From Fimbriimonadales bacterium (GTDB taxonomy: Bacteria > Armatimonadota > Fimbriimonadia > Fimbriimonadales > Fimbriimonadaceae): a stretch of 64,000 nt of DNA. This document shows positions 16,296-23,078 of the stretch, in pieces. Below the pieces are notes generated by a model, which searched no databases, was not told where the DNA came from, and worked only from the letters and a program-made list of their open reading frames with translations. Position 1 is the stretch's first letter. Each line of letters opens with the position of its first letter. Made by a program: the position numbers and the translations under genes. The stretch is from contig JAOACB010000003.1 in assembly GCA_026418055.1 (NCBI GenBank), forward strand, positions 57,354 to 121,353. The letters run 5' to 3'.

Positions 16296-17027
16296 TCAAC
16301 GCTCGCGGGGGTGCTTCCGCAGCACAGCCGAGTATACCAACGCCCCGACACCCAGCCCGGCCAGGACGATGGAGCCGACGAGCACCCAGAGGCGCCTACG
16401 GGGAAGGTCGCTCCGTTCGGTGGTCTGAGGCCGTGCGGGCTCCGGCATCCTGTCTGGGATCGAGATCCCCTCTGCGCGCGCATCCTTCACCTGGATCCGG
16501 TACTCGATGGCCTTGGGATCCCCATGAAAGAGACCCTCCACTCGAACGGTGGACGCCTCGAAACGCCGGATCGTTCGCTCGTCGGGGGCCTCTCCCTGAA
16601 AAATCACGCTCAACACCTTCGCCTGCCGAGGGCCGCCGGGCCGGGCCAGGCCCCGCACGATCGGTGTGAGCCGCAACCTCAGAGGATTCCGCTCGATGAG
16701 CCCGTCCACCGCGAAGGTTGCCCTGAGGAAACGCATCTCCGGCTTGCCCGAGCCGTCCACATCGACCAAGGCCAGTTGGAGCCCGCGGGGACGCTGACCC
16801 AGCTCGGCCGCCATTCCCTCAGCCTGTGCCTCCAGGAGCCCGCGCGGATAGTCCGCCGCTTTGGGGGTGACCTCCACGATCTCCGCGCCTGTGGGGTGCT
16901 CCGTCACCGTCACGAACACCTCCGGGCTGGTGGTCTCGAACAGCGTCTTGGCGGCGTCGGGAGTGTGCTGCGCCCGAGCTGCGAACGGCAGAACGATGCA
17001 AGCCGCGAGCAACGGCCGCCACTGCAT
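16296..17027 (-). CDS. Exported protein with C-terminal membrane anchor, first gene of PilT operon
   Basis: A 243-residue protein of no recognised family. It has an N-terminal signal (MQWRPLLAACIVLPFAARAQ), a soluble region of about 180 residues rich in beta pattern, and a single membrane helix near the end (LWVLVGSIVLAGLGVGALVYSAV) followed by KHPRER. It would therefore be anchored with most of its mass outside the cytoplasm. Its place at the head of the PilT operon suggests a part in pilus function; that is inference. The ATG lies exactly 6 nt after TAAAGT, so the operon mRNA probably starts at the codon. Confidence 0.75.
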   Translation of the reverse strand: MQWRPLLAACIVLPFAARAQHTPDAAKTLFETTSPEVFVTVTEHPTGAEIVEVTPKAADYPRGLLEAQAEGMAAELGQRPRGLQLALVDVDGSGKPEMRFLRATFAVDGLIERNPLRLRLTPIVRGLARPGGPRQAKVLSVIFQGEAPDERTIRRFEASTVRVEGLFHGDPKAIEYRIQVKDARAEGISIPDRMPEPARPQTTERSDLPRRRLWVLVGSIVLAGLGVGALVYSAVLRKHPRER

Positions 17028-17033
17028 GCCGAG

Positions 17034-17039
17034 ACTTTA
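17034..17039 (-). promoter_or_regulatory. -10 element TAAAGT for the PilT operon (leaderless)
   Basis: TAAAGT, six bases, then ATG 17027. No Shine-Dalgarno site is present, so transcription probably starts at or next to the A of the ATG. Confidence 0.6.
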
Positions 17040-17147
17040 CCCCTCCTCCCGCCAACGTGCGAACCGCCGCCGTCCCAAGCGCGTATTGAGCTCTAGCCCC
17101 TGAGGCGAGCAGGGCAGAAACCCGAACATTCCCCAGCGGAATGCGGT

Positions 17148-17153
17148 TATAAT
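17148..17153 (+). promoter_or_regulatory. -10 element TATAAT upstream of greA
   Basis: A perfect TATAAT sits 30 nt before the greA ATG. No good -35 is visible at 17 nt spacing. The leader would be about 23-24 nt long. Confidence 0.65.
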
Positions 17154-17183
17154 GCGTGGACTTCGAACCCAGGACGATCGAAC

Positions 17184-17690
17184 ATGGCCATGAAGGAAAC
17201 CGATCACGGTTTGGTGCCGATCACCCCCGAAGGGTATGAGGCAATGCAGAAGGAGCTCGACGAGCTTCTGACGGTCAAACGCCCAGAGATCGCAGAGCGT
17301 ATTCGCGACAGCCTGTCCCACGGCGAATTCAGCGAGGACAACAGCGAGCTGGACGAGGTCAAGCGCGAACAGGCCATGGTCGAAACTCGGATCGGAACCT
17401 TGAAGGCCACCTTGGCGAACGCCCAGGTGTTGGATCCGGAGGCGATTCCCACCGACAGGGTCGGCATCGGCTCTTTCGTTCAGCTGGAGGACGAGGAGTT
17501 CGGCGAGGTGTTCAGCGTGCGGGTCGTCAGCTCTGCCGAGGCGGACCCAAACCAGGATCGGATCAGCAACGAATCTCCGCTCGGCGCGGCGGTTCTCAAC
17601 CTCACGGTGGGTCAGGTTGCGGAGTTCGACACTCCGGACGGTCCGAAGAGGTTCAAGATCCTTAAGATCGACCGGCGTCCCCTGACCTGA
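17184..17690 (+). CDS. greA: Transcription elongation factor GreA
   Basis: A 168-residue Gre factor that stimulates RNA polymerase to cleave backtracked transcripts. The N-terminal coiled coil starts at PITPEGYEAMQKELDEL and carries the tip residues in HGEFSEDNSELDEVK (acidic D/E pair). The C-terminal FKBP-like domain holds RVGIGSFVQLED and ISNESPLGAAVLNLTVGQ (the SPLG motif). Length is slightly above the usual 158. TATAAT lies at 17148-17153. It converges with a signal-peptide protein gene, leaving 3 nt between stops. Confidence 0.96.
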   Translation: MAMKETDHGLVPITPEGYEAMQKELDELLTVKRPEIAERIRDSLSHGEFSEDNSELDEVKREQAMVETRIGTLKATLANAQVLDPEAIPTDRVGIGSFVQLEDEEFGEVFSVRVVSSAEADPNQDRISNESPLGAAVLNLTVGQVAEFDTPDGPKRFKILKIDRRPLT

Positions 17691-17693
17691 CCG

Positions 17694-18449
17694 TCAAGAG
17701 CCGCTCCGCCGGGGCCACGCGATCGGCGAAGATCCGGGGGGCGAGCCAAAGAGGAACGCATCTGCGGGCGAGTCCGTCGAGGGGAGGATCTCTGCCTCCC
17801 ATTGCACGCGCCTCAGCCTGCCACGGAGCGTCTCCTCCTGCGCCCACCGCAAGCCAGACAGCCGAATGTCGTCGCCCTGACCGTCGAGGAAGAACACGGC
17901 CCCTCGGAGGTTGTCGGGGGACCTCAGGGTGATGCGCCCCGGCTCGACCGTGGAACTGGCGAACGGGATCCACGCAGTCCAGCGAGGTTGATCGGCACCC
18001 CAGGTCTCTGCCAGCAGGCGAGCGACCCAACCGGTAGGTCCTCCCGACTGGGAGCGGAACGCCGAGAGCAACCTCCGAACAGCCCCCTCCGAAGGCGCGG
18101 CCGCGTGACCGCCGTAGTTCCACGCCGCATACCGTCGCAGGCCCGGCTCGTACAGCCAGAGCGTGCGGCCGTCCGCTACGTACCGACGGACCACCTCGCC
18201 GACGGCGTTCACCTCCCGGCACTCGAGCCTCGGTCCCACCTGGGAGCCCGGATTCGCTTCGAACCAGCAACGAACGGCGAACGAGCGTTGCCTCCCGTCG
18301 AACTCCTCGGTGCCAGCCAGGCGGATGGAAACCGAGCCTTGCCGCGCCAGGTTCCGCAGAGCCGCCTCCATCATGGCCTGGCCCGCGAGCTGGCCATGGG
18401 CGGCCGTGGCGACGCCCCAGAGGCAACCCAACCATCCAATCCTCGTCAT
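17694..18449 (-). CDS. Exported protein, possibly LolA-like fold
   Basis: A 251-residue protein with a signal peptide (MTRIGWLGCLWGVATAAHGQ). After it, a run of strands (VSIRLAGTEEFDGRQRSFAV, then RRYVADGRTLWLYEPGLRRY) resembles the LolA/LppX or DUF2092 type of lipid-carrier sheet, where the phrase about a variable written as DGxxLWxYxP is common. That assignment is an inference by pattern only. The ATG at 18449 gives the best signal; 16 codons upstream (18497) also remain open. It is divergent from thrS. Confidence 0.65.
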   Translation of the reverse strand: MTRIGWLGCLWGVATAAHGQLAGQAMMEAALRNLARQGSVSIRLAGTEEFDGRQRSFAVRCWFEANPGSQVGPRLECREVNAVGEVVRRYVADGRTLWLYEPGLRRYAAWNYGGHAAAPSEGAVRRLLSAFRSQSGGPTGWVARLLAETWGADQPRWTAWIPFASSTVEPGRITLRSPDNLRGAVFFLDGQGDDIRLSGLRWAQEETLRGRLRRVQWEAEILPSTDSPADAFLFGSPPGSSPIAWPRRSGS

Positions 18450-18494
18450 GCCCACCGATTGGACGATGCCCTGCCCAGAGAGGTTCGAACCGAC

Positions 18495-18500
18495 CATAAT
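18495..18500 (+). promoter_or_regulatory. -10 element CATAAT upstream of thrS
   Basis: CATAAT would give a leader of about 49 nt before thrS. The leader holds a small GAGGC/GCCTC hairpin, and no T-box motif is visible. Confidence 0.5.
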
Positions 18501-18555
18501 CCTTCTTGAGGCCGACCGCCTCGGTCATCGTCGATCCCTTGGTAGGGGAGGATTC

Positions 18556-20394
18556 ATGCAGCAACAAGCTTACGAAGAGAGCCGCCTGTACCGCTTGAGG
18601 CACTCCGCGGCGCATCTGATGGCCCAAGCGCTCACCGAGCTCTATCCCGGCGTCAAGCTGGCGATCGGACCACCCATCGAGAACGGCTTCTACTACGACG
18701 TCGAGTCTCCCGAGCCCATCCGGGAGGAGGATCTGCCCAAGATCGAGCAAAGGATGCGGGAGCTCGCAAACCTCAAGCAACCGATCGTGCGCAGGGTTGC
18801 CTCGAACCGCCAGGAGGCCCGCGCCATCATCCTGAGCGACTGCACCCTCGGCCAGGGCGAGCAGACCGCCGAGTACAAGCTGGAGCTGCTGGAGGCGGTC
18901 CCCGAAGGCGAGCCGATCAGCTTCTACGAGCAGGAAGCGATCGACAAACAGGGCAGGAGGCGGTACTTCATCGATCTTTGCAGGGGCCCCCACGTGGAGT
19001 CCACTGCCGAGGTCAAACACTTCAAGCTCATGTCGGTGGCTGGGGCTTATTGGCGCGGCGACGCCCGCAACAAGATGCTCACGCGCCTCTACGGCACCGC
19101 CTTCGAAACGAAGGAGGAGCTGGAGCAGTACCTGCATCGGCTCGAGGAGGCCAAGAGGCGCGACCACCGCATCCTAGGCCGCGACCTGGGACTGTTCCTC
19201 TTCTCTCCCCGCGTGGGTCCCGGACTGCCGTTGTGGCTGCCGAAGGGCACGGTCCTGCGCGAGGTGCTCAGCGACTTCCTCAAGGAGGAGCAACTCCGGC
19301 GCGGCTACCTTCCCGTGGTTACCCCGCACATCGCCTCGAGGCGGCTGTACGAGAAGTCGGGGCACATCATCACCTTCAAAGAGAAGATGTTCCCGTTCAT
19401 GGAGGACGAGGAGAAGGAGACCTTCATCCTGAAGCCCATGAACTGCCCCTTTCACATCGAGATCTACTCCTCACAGATGAGGAGCTACCGAGACCTGCCG
19501 ATCCGCCTGGCGGAGTTCGGCACGGTGTATCGCTACGAGCAGTCGGGCGAGCTCGCAGGCATGCTCAGGGTCCGGGGCTTCACCCAAGACGACTCCCATT
19601 TGTTCGTTCGGCCGGACCAGTTGCTGGACGAGTTCAAGGGAGTCGTCGACCTGATGATGACGGTGCTCGCCAAGCTCGGTCTCCGCGAGTACAGGGTGCG
19701 CCTTGGGACGCGGGACGAGGCCTCCGACAAGTACATCGGCCATCCCCAGAACTGGGAGGACGCCCAAACCGCCATCGAGCAGGCTTGCAGGGACCTAGGG
19801 CTGGAGTACGAGGTCTCCCCCGGCGACGCGGCCTTCTATGGTCCCAAGCTGGACCTCATCGTGAAGGATGCTTTGGGAAGGGACTGGCAGATGGGGACGG
19901 TGCAGGTCGACTACAACCTCCCCGAGCGTTTCGAGCTGGAGTATATCGGCGAGGACTCCAAGCCGCACCGGCCCATCATGATCCACCGCGCCCCGTTCGG
20001 CTCTCTGGAGCGGATGATCGGCCTTCTGACGGAACATTACGCCGGGGCCTTCCCGATGTGGATGGCCCCCGTGCAAGCCGTCGTGCTACCCATCGCCGAT
20101 CGGCACAACGAGGCGGCCCATGCGCTCGCCGAGATGCTGCGCGGCCGAGGGGAGTTCGGCGGCGTCCGGTGGCAGTTCTCCTTGCCGCTGAGGGTTTCGG
20201 TGGACGACCGCCGGGAGAGCCTGAACAAGAAGATTCGGGAGAACCAGCTCCAGAAGGTCCCTGTGATGCTGATCCTCGGCGATCGCGACTTGGAGAACGG
20301 CACGGTAGGAGTCCGGCATCGCGAGCATGGCGATCTGGGGCCAAAGCCTTTGGCCGAGGCCGTCCAGACCCTCGTTGAGGAACTGAGATCCTGA
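18556..20394 (+). CDS. thrS: Threonyl-tRNA synthetase lacking the N-terminal TGS domain
   Basis: A 612-residue class II synthetase. It has the editing domain (HSAAH at 16-20; CRGPH with Cys142 and His146) and the class II catalytic core with zinc ligand Cys297 in KPMNCPFH, followed by RVRGFTQDDSHLF and MIHRAPFGSLERM carrying the other ligands. The C-terminal anticodon domain ends ...VEELRS. A strong ribosome site (GGGGAGG) 4 nt before ATG 18556 fixes the start. The protein therefore begins directly at the editing domain, without the roughly 60-residue TGS domain of E. coli ThrRS. MNCPFH in place of MNCPGH is also known from TGS-less forms. Confidence 0.96.
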   Translation: MQQQAYEESRLYRLRHSAAHLMAQALTELYPGVKLAIGPPIENGFYYDVESPEPIREEDLPKIEQRMRELANLKQPIVRRVASNRQEARAIILSDCTLGQGEQTAEYKLELLEAVPEGEPISFYEQEAIDKQGRRRYFIDLCRGPHVESTAEVKHFKLMSVAGAYWRGDARNKMLTRLYGTAFETKEELEQYLHRLEEAKRRDHRILGRDLGLFLFSPRVGPGLPLWLPKGTVLREVLSDFLKEEQLRRGYLPVVTPHIASRRLYEKSGHIITFKEKMFPFMEDEEKETFILKPMNCPFHIEIYSSQMRSYRDLPIRLAEFGTVYRYEQSGELAGMLRVRGFTQDDSHLFVRPDQLLDEFKGVVDLMMTVLAKLGLREYRVRLGTRDEASDKYIGHPQNWEDAQTAIEQACRDLGLEYEVSPGDAAFYGPKLDLIVKDALGRDWQMGTVQVDYNLPERFELEYIGEDSKPHRPIMIHRAPFGSLERMIGLLTEHYAGAFPMWMAPVQAVVLPIADRHNEAAHALAEMLRGRGEFGGVRWQFSLPLRVSVDDRRESLNKKIRENQLQKVPVMLILGDRDLENGTVGVRHREHGDLGPKPLAEAVQTLVEELRS

Positions 20395-20411
20395 GCAACC
20401 GATCGGCTTCC

Positions 20412-20439
20412 GGGGGCTTCCCCTACGGGCGAAGCCCCC
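20412..20439. terminator. Bidirectional terminator between thrS and the B12-regulated gene
   Basis: GGGGGCTTC (20412-20420) pairs with GAAGCCCCC (20431-20439), loop of 10 nt. It lies 17 nt after the thrS stop and 22 nt after the stop of the convergent small gene. Confidence 0.7.
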
Positions 20440-20461
20440 ATCGACTCGCCAAGCCGTCGCT

Positions 20462-20665
20462 TCAGACCCTCTGGAACACGAGCTCGGGACGATCGCCGTC
20501 CCATCGGATCGACGCGAGAGAGTAACCCTCCTCCCGTTGCGCCTTGAGCAGCTCCAGGAACTCGGGCGGAAACTCTTCCAGGTTCGAACCGGTGTACCGG
20601 ATGATCCGGCAATCCAGAACCACGGCATTGGCGGCAACGCCGCTCGGAAGCGAGCTTGACTTCAT
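20462..20665 (-). CDS. 67-residue protein of unknown function, under a cobalamin riboswitch
   Basis: A small cytoplasmic protein with no family I recognise. It contains a beta start (NAVVLDCRIIRYTG), a helix (PPEFLELLKAQREEGYSLA) and a final strand (IRWDGDRPELVFQRV). No Cys-rich, membrane or signal features are present. The start ATG 20665 is supported by GGAGG (20671-20675) with normal spacing. It is the only gene between the riboswitch at 20797-20897 and the thrS terminator, so vitamin B12 status should control it alone. A role in B12 metabolism or in replacing a B12-dependent step is inferred only from that. Confidence 0.72.
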   Translation of the reverse strand: MKSSSLPSGVAANAVVLDCRIIRYTGSNLEEFPPEFLELLKAQREEGYSLASIRWDGDRPELVFQRV

Positions 20666-20736
20666 CCACACCTCCAGATTGGTGGCGCCCCGAGGCGCCG
20701 GACGGAGCCATCGGTGTGGAGCAGGAGGCGCGCGGC

Positions 20737-20753
20737 GGGGTCCGCTGGACCCC
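20737..20753 (-). promoter_or_regulatory. Expression-platform hairpin downstream of the riboswitch
   Basis: GGGGTCC pairs with GGACCCC around 3 nt. A second hairpin, GGCGCC-CCGA-GGCGCC (20684-20699), sits just before the ribosome site. One of them could sequester translation or transcription when cobalamin is bound. Between them I see no gene. Confidence 0.45.
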
Positions 20754-20796
20754 ATCCTATCGGCTCATGCTCGTGAGCGATGACAGGACGACGAGC

Positions 20797-20897
20797 GGCG
20801 AAGCGGGCATTCGGGCTTTCACCGTTGCGGCACAGCGCCGGAATTCCACCGGACTTCCCCCGTGTCTCAGTCCGGCCACGACAGCCGGACCTCCGCC
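20797..20897 (-). ncRNA. Cobalamin (vitamin B12) riboswitch aptamer, compact form
   Basis: On the minus strand the conserved core reads GGGGGAAGTCCGGTGG, then AATTCCGG and TGCCGCAACGGTGA, and ends with the B12-box-like AGCCCGAATGCCC. This matches the consensus GGGAA-GGTG-AATCC-CCGCAACNGT-AGYCNGAAxACC. GGCGGA (20892-20897) can pair with TTCGCC (20797-20802) as P1. At about 100 nt it lacks the large peripheral arms of class I, suggesting the compact class II type. It starts 44 nt after the end of the activase gene and faces the 67-residue gene at 20462-20665. Confidence 0.85.
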
Positions 20898-20940
20898 GTA
20901 AGAATGGTGGCACAGGCGGAGCAAGCCGCGCAACGCTCTG

Positions 20941-21840
20941 TCATCGAACGACGACCGGCTTGCCCGAGGCCTCCAAGACCGACGCGGCGGAGCGCAAGGC
21001 TTGCACCGAAGGCGGTTCGACTGCCCGAGACCGCGGAAGGCCAAGGCGATCCCGCTTCCCCTCCCCCAACCGATGGTAGCCGAGCAGCTCGATGCGCAGA
21101 ACCGATCGGCACCTTCCGATCCAATCCGCCATGGCTGCCAACTCGCTGGGCGCATCGTTGAATCCGGGGATCAGCGGGATGCGCACCCAAACCGGGGCGC
21201 GCTCGTCACCGAGCCTCCGCAGATTCTCCAGAATGAGCTCGTTCGACCTGCCGGTGCCGGACGCATGGAGGGCACCGTCGAAGGCTTTGAGGTCGTACAG
21301 CACCAAACTCGCTAGCGAAGCCGCGCGTTGGAGGACCTCCCAGCTCACGTGACCGGCGGTGTCGACTGCGGTGTGCAGGCCTCTGCATCCCAGCTCCGCC
21401 AGCAGCTCCAAGACGAACTCGGCTTGCAAGAGCGGCTCTCCGCCCGAAACGGTCACTCCTCCGCCGGACTGCTCGAAGAACGGCCGGTCGCGCTCCAGCT
21501 CCGCGACGGTATCCGAAACGGTCATCCGCCGCCCCACCCCTTGGATCGCGTCCGCGACGCACGCCTCCACGCACGCACCGCAAAGCTCGCACCGTTCTCG
21601 GTCGAAAGCGAACCGGTCCTCCACCCTCTCGCGGGCTCCCTTGGGGCAGGCGCGCACACATTCCGCGCATCCGATGCATCGTTCTGGGAATTCCTCGATG
21701 GAGAGGCCAGCATCCCAAGATTCCGGGTTGTGGCACCAGAAACACCTCAAGTTGCATCCCTTGAGAAAGACCGTCGTTCGGATGCCCGGGCCATCGGCCA
21801 CCGAGAAGCGCTGAATGTGGAAGACGAAGCCCGTCGCCAT
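20941..21840 (-). CDS. Glycyl-radical-enzyme activating protein (radical SAM)
   Basis: A 299-residue PFL-activase-like enzyme. It uses S-adenosylmethionine and a [4Fe-4S] cluster to place a glycyl radical on a partner enzyme. The radical SAM motif is C29-x3-C33-x2-C36 (GCNLRCFWCHNPE). Two ferredoxin-type clusters follow: C55/58/61/65 (CIGCAECVRACPKG) and C84/87/90/94. The SAM-binding motif VTVSGGEPLLQ comes later. This two-cluster layout is that of glycerol-dehydratase, HPA-decarboxylase and YjjW-type activases. No glycyl-radical enzyme gene is in the window, so its target is unknown. An ATG 18 nt upstream overlaps the CATAAT -10 and is not used. Confidence 0.9.
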   Translation of the reverse strand: MATGFVFHIQRFSVADGPGIRTTVFLKGCNLRCFWCHNPESWDAGLSIEEFPERCIGCAECVRACPKGARERVEDRFAFDRERCELCGACVEACVADAIQGVGRRMTVSDTVAELERDRPFFEQSGGGVTVSGGEPLLQAEFVLELLAELGCRGLHTAVDTAGHVSWEVLQRAASLASLVLYDLKAFDGALHASGTGRSNELILENLRRLGDERAPVWVRIPLIPGFNDAPSELAAMADWIGRCRSVLRIELLGYHRLGEGKRDRLGLPRSRAVEPPSVQALRSAASVLEASGKPVVVR

Positions 21841-21856
21841 GCGGCCCAGCGACCGC

Positions 21857-21881
21857 ATTATGCCACCGGGAGACCCATAAT
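21857..21881. promoter_or_regulatory. Divergent -10 elements between activase and glycosyltransferase genes
   Basis: A minus-strand CATAAT (21857-21862) faces the activase gene and a plus-strand CATAAT (21876-21881) faces the glycosyltransferase gene. The two hexamers are only 13 bp apart, so polymerase binding at one should block the other. Confidence 0.5.
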
Positions 21882-21932
21882 GGTCTGCGTCCCCATTCGC
21901 AGGGCAAAGGTGGGTGCGGTCGTAGAGGCGCG

Positions 21933-23078
21933 ATGGAGGCGGAGGGTTTGCGGCTGGCGGTTCTCACGAACATGGTTCCCCCCTACCGTCGCCCCCTGTT
22001 CGAGGCGCTCGGCGAGAGGTTCGACCTCCACGTGGTGTTGTCTGGGCGGGAGGACAACCGTGCGTTCTGGGCCGACGCGTTGGATTCCGGCGATCGGTTC
22101 TGCGTCCATAGAGTCCCAGGTCTGCAGGTTCATCTGCCTCGCCGGCGCGCCGGCGCGAACATCGACTGCCAGAGGATCCATTGGAGCTTCGGTCTTCTCC
22201 GACGGCTCTCGGAGATCCGCCCGGACGCGATCATCTCTGCCGAGATGGGTCCTCGATCCGTCGCCGCGATTCTGCACGGAAGGCGTTCGGGCGTCCCCGT
22301 TTGGATCTGGTGGGGAGGCACGCTGCACACCGAGGCCTCCGTGGGCGCGGCTCGAGGATTGCTCCGAAGGTGGATCGTGCGCGCCTCCCCGCGCTGGATC
22401 AGTTACGGGCAATCCTCCACCCACTACCTGCTGTTTCTCGGGGTTCCTTCGGACCGAATCCTCACCGTCCAGAACACCGTGGACGGCGAGCGGTTCACAA
22501 CCGAGGGCCCGGCGACCTTCGCGTTCCAGCCCAAACCCGCGATCCTCACCGTGGGAGGCCTCGTTCCGCGAAAGGGTTTGCGTCAGCTGGTGGCCTCAGC
22601 CAACCGCCTGTGGAGGTCTGGGCTCGTCTTCAGCCTGATCGTGGCTGGAGATGGACCCCAGAAGGAGGCCCTCCGCCGTGCCGTTGATCCGAAGTTCGGC
22701 GACAGGGCGAACTTTCTCGGCCCCGTCGACGCGGCTGCGATGCCTGGTCTCTACCGATCCGCAGACGGCTTCATCCTGCCCACTCTGGAGGACGTTTGGG
22801 GTCTGGCGGTGAACGAGGCGATCCTCTCGGGACTACCCGTCGCATGCTCGACCTTCGCGGGTTGCGCTTGGGAGTTGCTCAGCCCAGAAGCGATCTTCGA
22901 CCCGCTGCAACCCGAGTCCATCGACGAGTCGCTCCGGAAGCTCGTGGAAGGCAGACTCGCCGCGCCCGAGCGCTCGCGCATCTGGTCCATCCGGCAGGTT
23001 GCAGACGCGATCATCGAGGAGATCGTGCGAGTCGCGCGGCCTCAAGAGCGAGCTGGTACGACTCCTCCAACGCCTTGA
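21933..23078 (+). CDS. Glycosyltransferase, GT4-like
   Basis: A 381-residue GT-B fold transferase likely acting in exopolysaccharide or surface glycan synthesis. The N-terminal acceptor half starts with LAVLTNMVPPYRRPLFEALG. The C-terminal donor half includes ILTVGGLVPRKGLRQLV and the family E-x7-E pattern in PTLEDVWGLAVNEAILSGLP, which binds the nucleotide-sugar. Sugar specificity is not readable. It has GAGG 7 nt before ATG 21933. Its last 68 nt overlap the end of the convergent glycosyltransferase gene. Confidence 0.9.
   Translation: MEAEGLRLAVLTNMVPPYRRPLFEALGERFDLHVVLSGREDNRAFWADALDSGDRFCVHRVPGLQVHLPRRRAGANIDCQRIHWSFGLLRRLSEIRPDAIISAEMGPRSVAAILHGRRSGVPVWIWWGGTLHTEASVGAARGLLRRWIVRASPRWISYGQSSTHYLLFLGVPSDRILTVQNTVDGERFTTEGPATFAFQPKPAILTVGGLVPRKGLRQLVASANRLWRSGLVFSLIVAGDGPQKEALRRAVDPKFGDRANFLGPVDAAAMPGLYRSADGFILPTLEDVWGLAVNEAILSGLPVACSTFAGCAWELLSPEAIFDPLQPESIDESLRKLVEGRLAAPERSRIWSIRQVADAIIEEIVRVARPQERAGTTPPTP

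Noticed and set aside
15165-17096. A 643-codon plus-strand open frame opposite the PilT genes
   Set aside because: It is the shadow of PilT copy 3 and the anchored-protein gene; composition is Arg/His/Leu-rich with no domain, while the minus strand has clear ATPase motifs.
18163-18555. N-terminal extension of thrS that could hold a TGS domain
   Set aside because: The extra residues do not look like TGS, overlap the divergent gene, and a strong ribosome site marks ATG 18556.
18501-18555. T-box riboswitch before thrS
   Set aside because: Leader is only about 50 nt and lacks the T-box sequence and specifier loop.
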